A model generated the notes under the pieces. It saw nothing but the letters and a program-made list of their open reading frames with translations. It did no database searches and had not been told where the DNA came from. Positions 7,399 through 16,792 of a stretch of 64,000 nucleotides of DNA are shown piece after piece. The DNA is from Glycomyces tritici (lineage in GTDB: Bacteria; Actinomycetota; Actinomycetes; Mycobacteriales; Micromonosporaceae). Made by a program: the position numbers and the translations under genes. The stretch is from NCBI RefSeq assembly GCF_030403505.1, contig NZ_JAUEMJ010000002.1, positions 310,001 through 374,000 of the forward strand, in the 5' to 3' direction. The first letter of the stretch is position 1; each line of letters begins with the position of its first letter.

Positions 7399-9438
7399 GT
7401 GACCGAGAACCCGTTCCTGTCCCCTTCCGACCTCCCCTATCAGCTCCCGCCGTTCGCGGCGGTCGCGACCGAGCACTACCTGCCCGCGTTCGAGCAGGGC
7501 ATGGCCGAGCAGCTCAAGGCCGTCGACGACATCGTCGCCGACCCGGAGCCGCCGACCTTCGCGAACACCGTGGTGGCCCTGGAGCGGTCCGGTCTCGGCA
7601 CGCTCAAGCGGGTCGCGCTCGTGTTCTTCAACAAGAACTCCTCGGACACCGACGACGACCTGAACGCGATCGAGTCCGAGATCAGCCCCAAGCTCGCCGC
7701 GCACGCGGACAAGATCCTGCTGAACGCGGCGCTGTTCGCGCGCATCGAGGCGGTCTGGGAGCAGCGCGGGCAGCTGGGCCTGGACGAGCAGGACGAGCGG
7801 CTGCTGGAGCGGTACCGGACCGAGTTCGTGCGCGGCGGCGCCGCGCTCGACGCGGACGGGAAGGCGCGGCTGTCGGCGATCAACACCGAGCTGGCCGAGC
7901 TGGCCTCCAAGTTCAACCAGCAGATCCTCAGCGACATCAACGACTCGGCCGTGCACGTGACCGACCGCGCGGAGCTCGACGGGCTCGGCGAGGACCAGAT
8001 CGGGGCCGCCGCGTCGGCCGCGAAGGAGCGCGGCCTCGAGGGCTGGCTCATCACGCAGTCGAACTTCTCGCGCCACCCGCTCCTGGAGGACCTGAAGGAC
8101 CGGGGCCTGCGCGAGCGCCTGTACAAGGCCACGATCGGGCGCGGCGCGGGGAACGCCGAGACGCTGCTGCGGATGGTGCGGCTGCGCGCCGAGAAGGCGC
8201 AGCTGCTCGGGTTCGAGCACTTCGCCGCGTACATCGCCGCGGACCAGACGGCCGGGAACGCCGGGGTCATCGCCGAGCGCCTCGCCGGGCTCGCCGAGGC
8301 CTCGGTGCGCAACGCGCGCCGGGAGGCCGCGGAGCTGCAGGAGGTCATCGACGGCGACGGCGGCGGCTTCGAGCTGGCGGCCTGGGACTGGTCGTTCTAC
8401 TCCAAGCAGGTGCGCCAGGCCAAGTTCGGTTTCGACGCCGAAGCGCTGAAGCCGTACCTCGAACTCGACCGGGTCCTCGTCGACGGCGTCTTCCACGCCG
8501 CCGAGCAGGAGTTCGGACTGACCTTCGAGGAGCGCAAGGACCTGGAGGGCTACCACCCCGAGGCCCGCGTGTGGGAGGTCTTCGACGACGGTGCGCCGCT
8601 GGGCCTGTTCGTGGGCGACTTCTTCACGCGCGACTCGAAGAAGGGCGGCGCGTGGATGAACCCGCTCGTCGTCCAGTCCGAGCTCACGGGCGACAAGCCC
8701 GTGGTGGTCAACAACCTCAACATCGTGAAGCCCTCCGACGGACAGCCGGCGCTGGTCACGGTGGACAACGTGACGACGCTGTTCCACGAGTTCGGGCACG
8801 CCCTCCACGGGCTGCTCTCGGCCTGCCGCTACCCGAAGACCTCGATGACCTCGACGCCGCGCGACTTCGTCGAGTACCCGTCGCAGGTCAACGAGATGTG
8901 GGAGGACTGGCCGGAGGTCACCGCGAACTACATGCGCCACTACGAGACCGGTGAGGCCGCGCCGGCCGAGCTGATCGCGCAGTGGAAGGCGGCCGGGAAG
9001 TTCGGCGAGGGCTTCGCCTCGACCGAGTACCTGGGTGCGGCCCTGCTCGACCAGGCCTGGCACCGGCTCACCCCGGACGAGGTGCCGGACGGCGGCGACG
9101 ACCCGCACGCGGTCGTGGAGGCCTTCGAGCGCAAGGCGCTCGAGGACGCCGGGATCTACATGCCCGAGATCGCCCCGCGCTACCGCTCGGGGTACTTTGC
9201 GCACATCTCGATCGGCTACGCCGCCGGGTACTACTCGTACATCTGGTCGGAGATCCTCGACGCCGACACCGTGGAGTGGTTCAAGGAGAACGGCGGCCTG
9301 ACCCGCGAGAACGGCGACCACTTCCGCGCCACCCTGCTCAGCAAGGGCGGCTCGATCGACCCGATGGAGTCCTACCGCCGCTTCCGCGGCCGGGACGCCG
9401 TGATCGACCCGCTGCTGGAGCGACGCGGACTGAAGTAA
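7399..9438 (+). CDS. M3-family zinc metallopeptidase (oligopeptidase, Dcp/OpdA type)
   Basis: About 679 residues, typical for M3A oligopeptidases that degrade short peptides in the cytoplasm. The zinc-binding HEFGHALH lies at residues about 463-470, preceded by the conserved KGGAWMNP and followed by DFVEYPSQVNEMW, which is characteristic of peptidyl-dipeptidase Dcp and oligopeptidase A. GTG 7399 is selected by a GAGGAG ribosome-binding site 5-6 bases upstream; the reading frame is open further back but without coding character. A strong terminator hairpin follows. Confidence 0.95.
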   Translation: MTENPFLSPSDLPYQLPPFAAVATEHYLPAFEQGMAEQLKAVDDIVADPEPPTFANTVVALERSGLGTLKRVALVFFNKNSSDTDDDLNAIESEISPKLAAHADKILLNAALFARIEAVWEQRGQLGLDEQDERLLERYRTEFVRGGAALDADGKARLSAINTELAELASKFNQQILSDINDSAVHVTDRAELDGLGEDQIGAAASAAKERGLEGWLITQSNFSRHPLLEDLKDRGLRERLYKATIGRGAGNAETLLRMVRLRAEKAQLLGFEHFAAYIAADQTAGNAGVIAERLAGLAEASVRNARREAAELQEVIDGDGGGFELAAWDWSFYSKQVRQAKFGFDAEALKPYLELDRVLVDGVFHAAEQEFGLTFEERKDLEGYHPEARVWEVFDDGAPLGLFVGDFFTRDSKKGGAWMNPLVVQSELTGDKPVVVNNLNIVKPSDGQPALVTVDNVTTLFHEFGHALHGLLSACRYPKTSMTSTPRDFVEYPSQVNEMWEDWPEVTANYMRHYETGEAAPAELIAQWKAAGKFGEGFASTEYLGAALLDQAWHRLTPDEVPDGGDDPHAVVEAFERKALEDAGIYMPEIAPRYRSGYFAHISIGYAAGYYSYIWSEILDADTVEWFKENGGLTRENGDHFRATLLSKGGSIDPMESYRRFRGRDAVIDPLLERRGLK

Positions 9439-9448
9439 GCGCACGGTG

Positions 9449-9478
9449 AAGGGCCCGAAGCGTTCGCTTCGGGCCCTT
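9449..9478. terminator. Terminator after the M3 peptidase gene
   Basis: Perfect 13-bp stem AAGGGCCCGAAGC / GCTTCGGGCCCTT with a GTTC loop, 10 bases after the peptidase stop. It is followed by CGCATTTCC on the plus strand. Confidence 0.85.
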
Positions 9479-9616
9479 CGCATTTCCGACTTTTCCGATA
9501 TGTCCCCCTAGGGGACCCCTGATTTCACACTACGCGACAGGTACGACACTCACCGTTCGCGAGAAGTCTTCACCAACCCGCACGACTACGGGGGAAGTCG
9601 TGCGGGTCAGTTGCGC

Positions 9617-11320
9617 CTAGAACGCCATGGCCTTCTCCCAAGGCGACCGCACCGGGAAGTACGACTCGAGGAAGCGCCGCATCATGTTCGAGCGCTCCTC
9701 GGCCTGGCCCTCGGGGAGCCCGGCGTCGTTGATGCAGAACGTGTCGCGGTCGCGGCGCTCCAGGAGCAGCTCCAGCCGCTCGGCCGCGTCGGGCATCCCC
9801 AGCTCCACGTAGGCGTCCTGCGCCTCGCCGTGGACCGCGCGGCCGGTGAAGCACGCGTAGTAGTGCTGCAGGGTCACCGTCGAGACGTCAGTGACGTTGC
9901 GGAAGGCGCTCTGCGCGGTCCGCGCCAGGTCCTCCCCGAACTCCTTCTCGACCTCGGCGAGCACGCTGCGCTGCAACGGGTACGGCACGTGCTTCATCAT
10001 CCGCGAGATGGTCCGCCCGAAGGCCCGCTGCAGCAGCGCCCGGTCGTTCTTGAACGCCGCGTTCGGCGGCGAGTCCGCCGTGCTGACCGGGTCCATCCCG
10101 ATGAACGTCTGCGCCGGGAAGAACCGCGCGATCCCGCTGGGCTCGAAGAACAGGCGCGGGTCGACCGGCTTCCCGACGAACATGTCGTCGTTGAAGTACA
10201 GGAAGTGCTCCGAGAGCCCCTCGATGCGGTGCAGCTGCGTCTCGATCGCGTGCGAGTTGAAGGTGGGCAGGCAGTCCGGGTCGTCGAACAGGTCCCGGTG
10301 GTCCACCACGGTGATCCCCGGGGCGTCCGCGTCGAGCCAGTGCGGGCGCTGCCGGTCGGTCACCAGGTACACGTGCCGCACCCACGGCGCGTTCAGGTGC
10401 AGGGAGCGCAGCGAGAACCGCAGCTCCTCGCGGTCGTGGAAGCGGGCCGCGTTCGCCGACTCGGCGTGGTACGGCGACTGGTCGGCCTCGGCGCGGCGGC
10501 GCAGCCACGCGTGGTCGGCGCCGTCCACCCACGTGTACACGACGTCGATCGGGAAGTCGACGAGGTCGAGCCCGGGGCGGGCGAACTCAGGCCGGGTCGA
10601 GACGCGCGGGAGGTCGGCGCGGGGGCCGGCCGCCAGTGCCGTGAAGAGGCGCCCGGGTGCTGAGACCCGGGCGCCGTCGTCGCGGACGACGGGACTGATG
10701 CGGTTGTGCCTGGGTGCCAGGAGGTGGCCGTCGCCGGTGCCGGTCCAGAACTCGACGTCGCAGCCGCTGTCGGCGCCGAAGAGGAGGTCGCGGCCGGCGT
10801 CGGTCCAGAGCCAGGAGGCGCGGACGAGCGGCACGTCGCCCATGTCGGCGCTGCGGGCCCACTGCGGGCGGTCCAGGCCGAGTTCGGACTCGCGGAAGGC
10901 CGGTTCGGGCACCGAGAGCCGCCCGCCGGTGGCGTCGCACAGGATCGCGAGCGCGGTGCACGCGCGCTGGCGGTCGGCGGCGTTGACGGCCAGGACGGGG
11001 CGGGTGAGGCTGTAACCGGGCACGGCGAAGTGGTCGACGCCGGCGGCGGTGAGGATCGCGGTGACGATCTCGAGGTTGCGGCGCCAGACTTCGAGCGGCG
11101 TGGATTCGGCGAGCGTGTAGGCGGGGCGGATCTCGCCCTGGTGGAGGAGGTGGGCGACGTCGAGGTCGCTGAAGTACCCGTACGGTTCGCTGACCTGGGT
11201 GCGGGTCTTCGCAGCGGGCGGCTCGACGAGTCGGGGGTCGGCGAGTTCCGCCGCTTCGTCAAACGGGGGAAGGAATTCCGTAGCTCGGGTTGCGATGCGA
11301 CGGTCATTGTCTGCGAACAA
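9617..11320 (-). CDS. Stealth-family glycan phosphotransferase
   Basis: About 567 residues. The middle contains the Stealth conserved regions: IDVVYTWVDGAD (CR1), a CR2 region with RDELRFSLRS-like sequence (EELRFSLRSLHLNAPWVRHVYLVTD), FLYFNDDMFVGKP (CR3) and a C-terminal CINDAG segment (CR4). Stealth proteins transfer sugar-1-phosphate to build phosphodiester-linked surface glycans. The N-terminal 200 residues are unassigned and may be a specificity domain. TTG 11320 is preferred over upstream starts because a perfect AGGAGG lies 7 bases before it. Two palindromes sit upstream. Confidence 0.88.
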   Translation of the reverse strand: MFADNDRRIATRATEFLPPFDEAAELADPRLVEPPAAKTRTQVSEPYGYFSDLDVAHLLHQGEIRPAYTLAESTPLEVWRRNLEIVTAILTAAGVDHFAVPGYSLTRPVLAVNAADRQRACTALAILCDATGGRLSVPEPAFRESELGLDRPQWARSADMGDVPLVRASWLWTDAGRDLLFGADSGCDVEFWTGTGDGHLLAPRHNRISPVVRDDGARVSAPGRLFTALAAGPRADLPRVSTRPEFARPGLDLVDFPIDVVYTWVDGADHAWLRRRAEADQSPYHAESANAARFHDREELRFSLRSLHLNAPWVRHVYLVTDRQRPHWLDADAPGITVVDHRDLFDDPDCLPTFNSHAIETQLHRIEGLSEHFLYFNDDMFVGKPVDPRLFFEPSGIARFFPAQTFIGMDPVSTADSPPNAAFKNDRALLQRAFGRTISRMMKHVPYPLQRSVLAEVEKEFGEDLARTAQSAFRNVTDVSTVTLQHYYACFTGRAVHGEAQDAYVELGMPDAAERLELLLERRDRDTFCINDAGLPEGQAEERSNMMRRFLESYFPVRSPWEKAMAF

Positions 11321-11340
11321 ATCGACACCTCCTGACACGT

Positions 11341-11354
11341 ACGGCGTACGCCGT
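11341..11354. promoter_or_regulatory. Perfect 14-bp palindrome just upstream of the Stealth gene
   Basis: ACGGCGTACGCCGT is perfectly self-complementary and begins 20 bases upstream of the TTG start, next to the AGGAGG site. It could be an operator, or in RNA could pair near the ribosome-binding site. Confidence 0.4.
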
Positions 11355-11439
11355 TGCGGGGTGGACCGGGACTGGTACCGGCAGGGTGAAGGCAGGTCGT
11401 CGCTGACCACGCCTGAACGTCACGTGGCCGGACATTGAC

Positions 11440-11454
11440 ACTGTTACCAACAGT
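11440..11454. promoter_or_regulatory. Palindrome ACTGTT-ACC-AACAGT
   Basis: Perfect 6-3-6 inverted repeat about 120 bases upstream of the Stealth gene start. It is nested within a wider GTGGCC (about 11424) and GGCCAC (about 11456) repeat. It could be a regulator-binding site for the Stealth gene. Confidence 0.35.
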
Positions 11455-11509
11455 AGGCCACATGCCAGTGACAGAATGGTGTCAGATTCGCTTCCGGTGC
11501 GTCAACCGC

Positions 11510-11538
11510 AACGGGCGCCGCCTGAGGCGACGCCCGTT
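11510..11538 (-). terminator. Hairpin after the 2H phosphoesterase gene
   Basis: Arms AACGGGCGCCGCC and GGCGACGCCCGTT (12 of 13 pair) around a TGA loop, 16 bases past the stop at 11554. A likely intrinsic terminator without a U-tract. Confidence 0.6.
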
Positions 11539-11553
11539 CACAGATTGAGATCC

Positions 11554-12195
11554 CTACTCCCCCAAGGGGATTCGAGCAATGTGTTCCCAGGTGTAGGTGG
11601 AGGCGCCGTCGGATTGGATGACTCGGACGAGATCCACTCCACTGACGGTGATTTCGGTCCTACCCGGTCGAACGTCGCGGAGCTTGTTCTGGATGGCGCC
11701 GCGGCTGGTGTCGGCGTCGACGTCGGCGGACCGGTAGGAGAGCGAGACGTGCCCGGGACCGCCGCAGGGGCGGCCGTAGTCGCCCTCGACGATCTCGTTG
11801 ACGGCGTCCACGCAGGTGTTCACGAGCCTGCGGAACTCGGTGTCGGGGAAGGTGTCGAGCATGATCGCGCCGGTCGCGGCCAGCGCGGGGCCGATGGTCA
11901 GCGGGAAGGCCTTGATCTCGGCGGCCTTCTCGCGGAGCCGGCCGATGAGCTTCTCGCGGGTGGAGTCGTCGATCGATGCGGCGTCGCATTCGACGGAGGC
12001 GATGGTGGCGTGGAGCCATTCGAGCGGGACGTGCCGGTCGCCGTCGGCCCGGTCGAGGACGTCGCGGTAGGACTCGGCGACCGCCTTGACCTGGTCGAGA
12101 TCGGTCAGGTACACGTGGAGTTTGGTCCACCCTGCGGGCCAGCGCTGCCCCGAGTGCGGGGCTTTCGGTCCGGTTGCGGGTGCAGATGTGTTCAC
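11554..12195 (-). CDS. 2H phosphoesterase / 2'-5' RNA ligase-like protein
   Basis: It has 213 residues. Two H-x-[ST] catalytic motifs of the 2H superfamily are present: WLHATIAS near residue 61-66 and GHVSLSY near residue 148-153. The spacing and overall length fit the LigT/2'-5' RNA ligase-like group, which acts on cyclic phosphodiesters or RNA ends. No signal peptide. The start at 12195 (MNTSAPATG) is a reasonable choice but untested. The substrate is unknown. Confidence 0.75.
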   Translation of the reverse strand: MNTSAPATGPKAPHSGQRWPAGWTKLHVYLTDLDQVKAVAESYRDVLDRADGDRHVPLEWLHATIASVECDAASIDDSTREKLIGRLREKAAEIKAFPLTIGPALAATGAIMLDTFPDTEFRRLVNTCVDAVNEIVEGDYGRPCGGPGHVSLSYRSADVDADTSRGAIQNKLRDVRPGRTEITVSGVDLVRVIQSDGASTYTWEHIARIPLGE

Positions 12196-12312
12196 TGCTG
12201 CATCAATGCCTTAGCGCGATTCAGGTGTGACGGGCGCCCGGACGGGCGCCGTCGGTCGTTTCCACCGGCACGTCGTTTGAAGTACGCGTCCGGGTAGCAC
12301 CGTTCCGGGAGT

Positions 12313-14007
12313 CTACCCAGGGGGAGCCACGCCCAATAGACGGTTGTCCGGCGCGTCACGTCGCGGTGTCGGGACCGGGCCGTGCAGGTGCACGACGCGG
12401 TCGACGACGCCCTCGGGCAGCGGCCGGTGCGTGATGACGATGGTGGTCTTGCCTTCAAGAGCGGCGGCGGCGGTGCGGAGTACACGTTCGGCGGTGGCGG
12501 CGTCCAGGTGCGCGTCGGGTTCGTCGAGGACGAGCACTTCGCGGTCGGCGAGGAGGCATCGGGCGAGGGCGATGCGGCCGCGCTCGCCGCCGGAGACGGC
12601 GCGGCCGTGCTCGCCCAGGCGGGTCTGGAGGCCCTCGGGGAGGGCTTCGAGCCAGTCGCGGAGGCCGGCCCAGCGCAGGGCGCGGGCGAGGTCCTCGTCG
12701 GCGGCGGAGGGCCTGGCGAGGCGCAGGTTCTCGGCGAGCGTGGTGTCGAAGACGTGGGCGTCCTGGGAGCAGAGTCCGACGGTGCGGCGGAGGTCGTCGC
12801 CGTCGTACTCGGCGAGTTCGACGCCGCCGAAGCGGAGGGTCCCCTCGTAGGGCAGGAAGCCCATGAGGGCGGCGGCGAGCGTCGACTTGCCGGAGCCGGA
12901 CGGGCCCATGACGGCGACGCGCTCGCCGGGCTGGACGGTGAGGTCGAAGCCGTGCAGCGCGGGCGCGTCCGCACCGGGCCAGGTGACGGAGAGCCGCTTG
13001 ATCTCGATGTACGGCGGGCCGCCGAGCGGGTTCGGTTCGTACTCCATGGGTTCGAGCGGGTCGGGGCGCGGCTCGGGCGCCTGGGTGATCTCCAGGAGGC
13101 GCCGGCCGCAGGCCTTGGCGACGGCGGTCTGCTGGGCGGCGGCGGGCAGCGCGAGCACGGGCTCGAACGCGGCGAGCGGGACGAGCGCGACGACGGCGAG
13201 CAGGACCCCGTCGAGCGTCCCGGCGGCGACGGCCGGGATGCCGGTGGCGAGTGCGCCGGTGACGGCGGCCGCGAGGGCGAGGAGTCCGGCGGCCTCGCCG
13301 AGTCCGGCGGTCCAGGCGATGCGGGCGTGGGCGCGGCGGAGCCGGTCGTCGCCTTCCAGGACGTGCGCCAGGGCCGTGGCGTCGGTGCCGGCGGCGACGA
13401 GCTCCTCGCGGCCGTGCAGGAGGGCGCGGACGCCTTCGGTGAGGTCGCCGCGGGCGCTGGCGGTGGTCCGCGCCGCGTACCGGGAGGTCCAGGTCGCGAG
13501 TGCCGGCCCGGCGAGTGCGGCGGCGAGCAGGCAGGCGGCGAGGACGGCTCCGGCGGCGGGCAGCAGCGCGGTCTGCAGGACGACCGCGCAGACGGCGACG
13601 ATGACCGCCGAGGCGAGCGGCAGGGCGCCGCGCAGCCACCGGTCCCCCACGCCGTCGACGTCGTCGATGAGGCGGGCCTGGAGGTCGCCGGAGCGCCACA
13701 CGGGGACTCCGGCGGGTGCGAGGCGAACGAGCTTGCGCCACACGGCGGTCCGCAGCCGTTCGAGGCCGCGGAAGGCCGCATCGTGCGAGACGAGGCGTTC
13801 GGTGTAGCGGAGCACGCCGCGGCTGATGCCGAAGAGCCGCACCGAGGTGATGGCGACCATCAGGTACAGGATCGGCGGCTGCTCCCAGGCGCGCGAGATG
13901 AGGTAGCCGGAGACGGCCAGGAGCGCGAGGGCGCTGAGCTGGGCCAGGGCGCCGAGTGTCGCGCCGAGGCCGAGCCTCAGGGCGATCGGGTTGCGTGCGG
14001 AGCTCAC
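12313..14007 (-). CDS. cydC: Thiol reductant ABC exporter subunit CydC
   Basis: It has 564 residues: an N-terminal transmembrane domain (about 1-310) and a C-terminal ATPase domain. Walker A GPSGSGKST, signature SGGERGRIALAR, Walker B VLVLDEPDAHLD and the H-loop VITHRP are all intact. The N-terminal segment LSALALLAVSGYLISRAWEQPP and TSVRLFGISRGVLRYTERL are typical of CydC. It forms a heterodimer with CydD that exports glutathione/cysteine-type thiols or otherwise supports haem insertion into cytochrome bd. GTG start overlaps the cydD stop (GTGA), so translation is coupled. Confidence 0.95.
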   Translation of the reverse strand: MSSARNPIALRLGLGATLGALAQLSALALLAVSGYLISRAWEQPPILYLMVAITSVRLFGISRGVLRYTERLVSHDAAFRGLERLRTAVWRKLVRLAPAGVPVWRSGDLQARLIDDVDGVGDRWLRGALPLASAVIVAVCAVVLQTALLPAAGAVLAACLLAAALAGPALATWTSRYAARTTASARGDLTEGVRALLHGREELVAAGTDATALAHVLEGDDRLRRAHARIAWTAGLGEAAGLLALAAAVTGALATGIPAVAAGTLDGVLLAVVALVPLAAFEPVLALPAAAQQTAVAKACGRRLLEITQAPEPRPDPLEPMEYEPNPLGGPPYIEIKRLSVTWPGADAPALHGFDLTVQPGERVAVMGPSGSGKSTLAAALMGFLPYEGTLRFGGVELAEYDGDDLRRTVGLCSQDAHVFDTTLAENLRLARPSAADEDLARALRWAGLRDWLEALPEGLQTRLGEHGRAVSGGERGRIALARCLLADREVLVLDEPDAHLDAATAERVLRTAAAALEGKTTIVITHRPLPEGVVDRVVHLHGPVPTPRRDAPDNRLLGVAPPG

Positions 14008-15767
14008 CAGTCAACCTCTCTGTCGGCGATCGCGCGCACCGCGGGGCGGTGGGAGGCGATCAGCACGGTTCGCTGTGCGCGGTAGGGCGCGAACGAGTCG
14101 AGTACGGCCTGTTCGGTGTCGGAGTCGAGGTGCGCGGTCGGCTCGTCGAGGAGGAGCACCGGCGGGTCGAGCAGGTCGACGCGCAGCAGCAGGCGGGCCA
14201 GGCCGACCCGGGCGGCCTCCCCGGCGGAGAGCCCGGAGCCGTCGGCGGCGACGGTGCGGGTCGCGGCGGGCGCGTGGGCGGCGGCGATCGCCTTCGCCAC
14301 AGCCGGGTCCGAAGCGCCGTCCGGGACGGCGAGGCGCACGTTCTCGGCGACCGTGCCGTCGATGAGGACCGGCCGCTGCGGGAGCCACGCGATCGAGCGG
14401 CGCACTGCGGCGAGGTCGAGATCGGTCAATGCGGTGTCGTCGAACGCGATCGAGCCGGAGACCGGCTGCCGGAAGCCCACGAGGGCCGCCATGAGGGTCG
14501 ACTTCCCGGCGCCGGAGCGCGCGGTGAGGACCGTGGTCTGCCCGGCCGGGACCGTCAGGCTCAGTTCCGGCAGCGGCTGGCGGTCCGGGTAGGCGAAGAC
14601 GGTGCGGCGGAACATGATCGTGGGCGCGCGCCCCAGTGGGGTGCGCATGGTGCGGGACGCGGTGATCGCGGCGGAGCCGTGCTTGCCGGCGGGCCGCTCC
14701 GGGGCGCCCGCACGGCCGGACCAGCGCGCCAGTGCCGAAGCGGCCGTCCCGGTCGGCTCCGGTTCGGGCGCGGTCTCGGCGTGCTCGGGGGTGTCGCCGA
14801 GGATCGCGAAGACCTGCTCGGCGGCGGCCAGGCCCTCGGCGCTGGCGTGGTAGTGCGCGCCCGCGTTGCGCAGCGGCAGGTACGCCTCGGGGGCGAGGAT
14901 CAGGACCAGCAGTGCGGTCTTGAGCCCGGCCTCGCCGGTGAGGCCGCCCTCGACCAGGTCGACGCCCACGGTGACGGCCACGAGGGCGACGGAGAGGCTC
15001 GCGGCGAGCTCCAGGACGAGCGCCGAGCAGAACGCCACGCGCAGCAGCGACATCGACCGGCGCCGGTACGCGCCGGTGGTGACCTCGATGGCCCCCGCCT
15101 GCTTCGAGGCGCGGCCGAAGGCCTTGAGCGTCGGCAGCCCGGCCACGAGGTCCGCGAAGTGGTGCGCGAGATGGGAGGTGGCCTCCCACTGGCGTTCGGC
15201 GCGCGAGCGCGTGTACAGGCCGATGAGGATGCCGAACAGCGGGATGAGCGGCAGCGTGAGCAGGACGATGAGCGCGGCGGCCGGGTAGGCGGCGAGCATG
15301 ACCGCGAGGACGCCGACCGGCACGACCACCGCGAGCACGAGCTGCGGCAGGTAGCGGGCGAAGTAGCCGTCGAGCGCGTCGATCCCGCGCACCAGCAGCG
15401 CGGCGGTCGCCCCGGTGTGGCGTTTCCCCGAAGGCAGGCGCATGAGCTGCTCCAGCGCCTGGCGCCGCAGGCCGGACTTGACGCCCGCGCTCGCGCGGTG
15501 CGCGGCGGCCTCCTGCACGGAGGCCAGGAGCGCCCGCAGCGCGAGTACGGCGGCGAGCGCGATGAGCTGCGGCGCCAGCGAATCGAGACTGCGGCCGCCG
15601 GCGAACGCGCCGGCGATCACGCTCGCGGTGAGCCACGCGCCGGCGACGACGCACGCGGTGCGGGCGACGCCGAGGGCGGCGCAGACGCCGATGAAGACCG
15701 CGGCCCCGCGGGCGCGGTGGAGGAGGCGCCGGTCGACGCCTGCGGGTTTGGGTGCGAGGGTCGTCAT
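14004..15767 (-). CDS. cydD: Thiol reductant ABC exporter subunit CydD
   Basis: It has 587 residues, with a membrane domain followed by an ATPase domain. Walker A reads ARSGAGKST, Walker B VLLLDEPTAHLD, and the H-loop SHRP. The signature is LSAGEAARVGLAR, with SAGE replacing SGGQ, a known CydD variation. The segment between the domains is alanine/proline-rich. The true start is ATG 15767, overlapping the cydB stop by four bases (ATGA); the frame remains open much further upstream through cydB and cydA, but that extension is a shadow. Middle gene of cydABDC. Confidence 0.95.
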   Translation of the reverse strand: MTTLAPKPAGVDRRLLHRARGAAVFIGVCAALGVARTACVVAGAWLTASVIAGAFAGGRSLDSLAPQLIALAAVLALRALLASVQEAAAHRASAGVKSGLRRQALEQLMRLPSGKRHTGATAALLVRGIDALDGYFARYLPQLVLAVVVPVGVLAVMLAAYPAAALIVLLTLPLIPLFGILIGLYTRSRAERQWEATSHLAHHFADLVAGLPTLKAFGRASKQAGAIEVTTGAYRRRSMSLLRVAFCSALVLELAASLSVALVAVTVGVDLVEGGLTGEAGLKTALLVLILAPEAYLPLRNAGAHYHASAEGLAAAEQVFAILGDTPEHAETAPEPEPTGTAASALARWSGRAGAPERPAGKHGSAAITASRTMRTPLGRAPTIMFRRTVFAYPDRQPLPELSLTVPAGQTTVLTARSGAGKSTLMAALVGFRQPVSGSIAFDDTALTDLDLAAVRRSIAWLPQRPVLIDGTVAENVRLAVPDGASDPAVAKAIAAAHAPAATRTVAADGSGLSAGEAARVGLARLLLRVDLLDPPVLLLDEPTAHLDSDTEQAVLDSFAPYRAQRTVLIASHRPAVRAIADREVDW

Positions 15768-16762
15768 GCGACCGGAATCCTCTCGACGATGACGCGCTTG
15801 CGGAAGACCCAGTAGGTCCACCCCTGGTAGAGCAGGATGAGCGGCAGGAAGATCACGGCGGCCCAGGTCATGATGCCGAGCGTCTTCTGCGTCGCGGCGG
15901 CGTTCTCGTGCGTGAGGCTGTTCGCCGCATCCGAAGTGGACGGCAGCACGTTCGGCCACAGGGCGCAGAACAGCGCCGTGGAGGCCAGTGCGATCGTCAG
16001 CGCGGTGGCGGCGAACGCCCAGCCGCCGCGGCCGGTGTAGTCGAGCGCCAGGCCCGCCGCCAGCGCGATCACCGCGAGCACGATGAGGACCATGGTGGTC
16101 CAGTTCCCGTGCGCGGCCTGCGTCCAGACCAGGAACGCCAGCGCCGGGACCGTGGTGGCGGCCCCGAGCCGCAGGCCCGTGGTGCGGGCCCGCTCGGCGA
16201 GGCCGCCGGTGGTGCGCAGGTGCAGGAAGTACGCGCCGTGCGTCGCGAAGAGCAGCAGGGTGGTCAGGCCGCCCAGGAGCGCGTAGCCGTTGAGCAGGCC
16301 CCAGATCGAGCCGGTGTAGTCGAAGTTCGCGTCCAGCGGCACGCCGCGCACGAGGTTCGCGACCACGACGCCCCAGCAGAACGCCGGGATCGCCGAGCCG
16401 ACGATGATGCAGCGGTCCCAGCCCCGCCGCCACCGGTCGGTGTCGCCCTTGCCGCGGTACTCGAAGGCGGTGCCGCGGATGATGAGTCCGATGAGGATCG
16501 CGAAGAGCAGCAGGTAGAACCCGGAGAAGAGGCTGGCGTACCAGTGCGGGAACGCGGCGAACATCGCCCCGCCGGCGGTGATGACCCAGACCTCGTTGCC
16601 GTCCCAGACCGGGCCGATCGTGTTGATGAGCGCGCGCCGCTCCCGCTCTTCGCGGCCGAGCACCGGCAGCAGCATCCCGACCCCGAAGTCGAAGCCCTCG
16701 AGGATGAAGTACCCGGTGAACAGGACCGCGATGGCGATGAACCAGATCGTCGTCAAATCCAT
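15764..16762 (-). CDS. cydB: Cytochrome bd oxidase subunit II
   Basis: About 332 residues with eight or nine hydrophobic helices. The N-terminal IWFIAIAVLFTGYFILEGFD and the GPVWDGNEVWVITAGGAMFAAFP segment are hallmarks of CydB. It is the membrane partner of CydA in the quinol-oxidising high-affinity oxidase. ATG 16762 is preferred over GTG 16771 because GGGGTG lies about 6 bases upstream. Coupled to cydD by an ATGA overlap and 30 bases downstream of cydA. Confidence 0.95.
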   Translation of the reverse strand: MDLTTIWFIAIAVLFTGYFILEGFDFGVGMLLPVLGREERERRALINTIGPVWDGNEVWVITAGGAMFAAFPHWYASLFSGFYLLLFAILIGLIIRGTAFEYRGKGDTDRWRRGWDRCIIVGSAIPAFCWGVVVANLVRGVPLDANFDYTGSIWGLLNGYALLGGLTTLLLFATHGAYFLHLRTTGGLAERARTTGLRLGAATTVPALAFLVWTQAAHGNWTTMVLIVLAVIALAAGLALDYTGRGGWAFAATALTIALASTALFCALWPNVLPSTSDAANSLTHENAAATQKTLGIMTWAAVIFLPLILLYQGWTYWVFRKRVIVERIPVA

Positions 16763-16792
16763 GCTGTGCACCCCAGTGTTCTCGGTCGGCGG

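Noticed and set aside
7200..8954. A long plus-strand frame overlapping the M3 peptidase
   Set aside because: Arg/Ala/Gly-rich shadow of the real gene in another frame.
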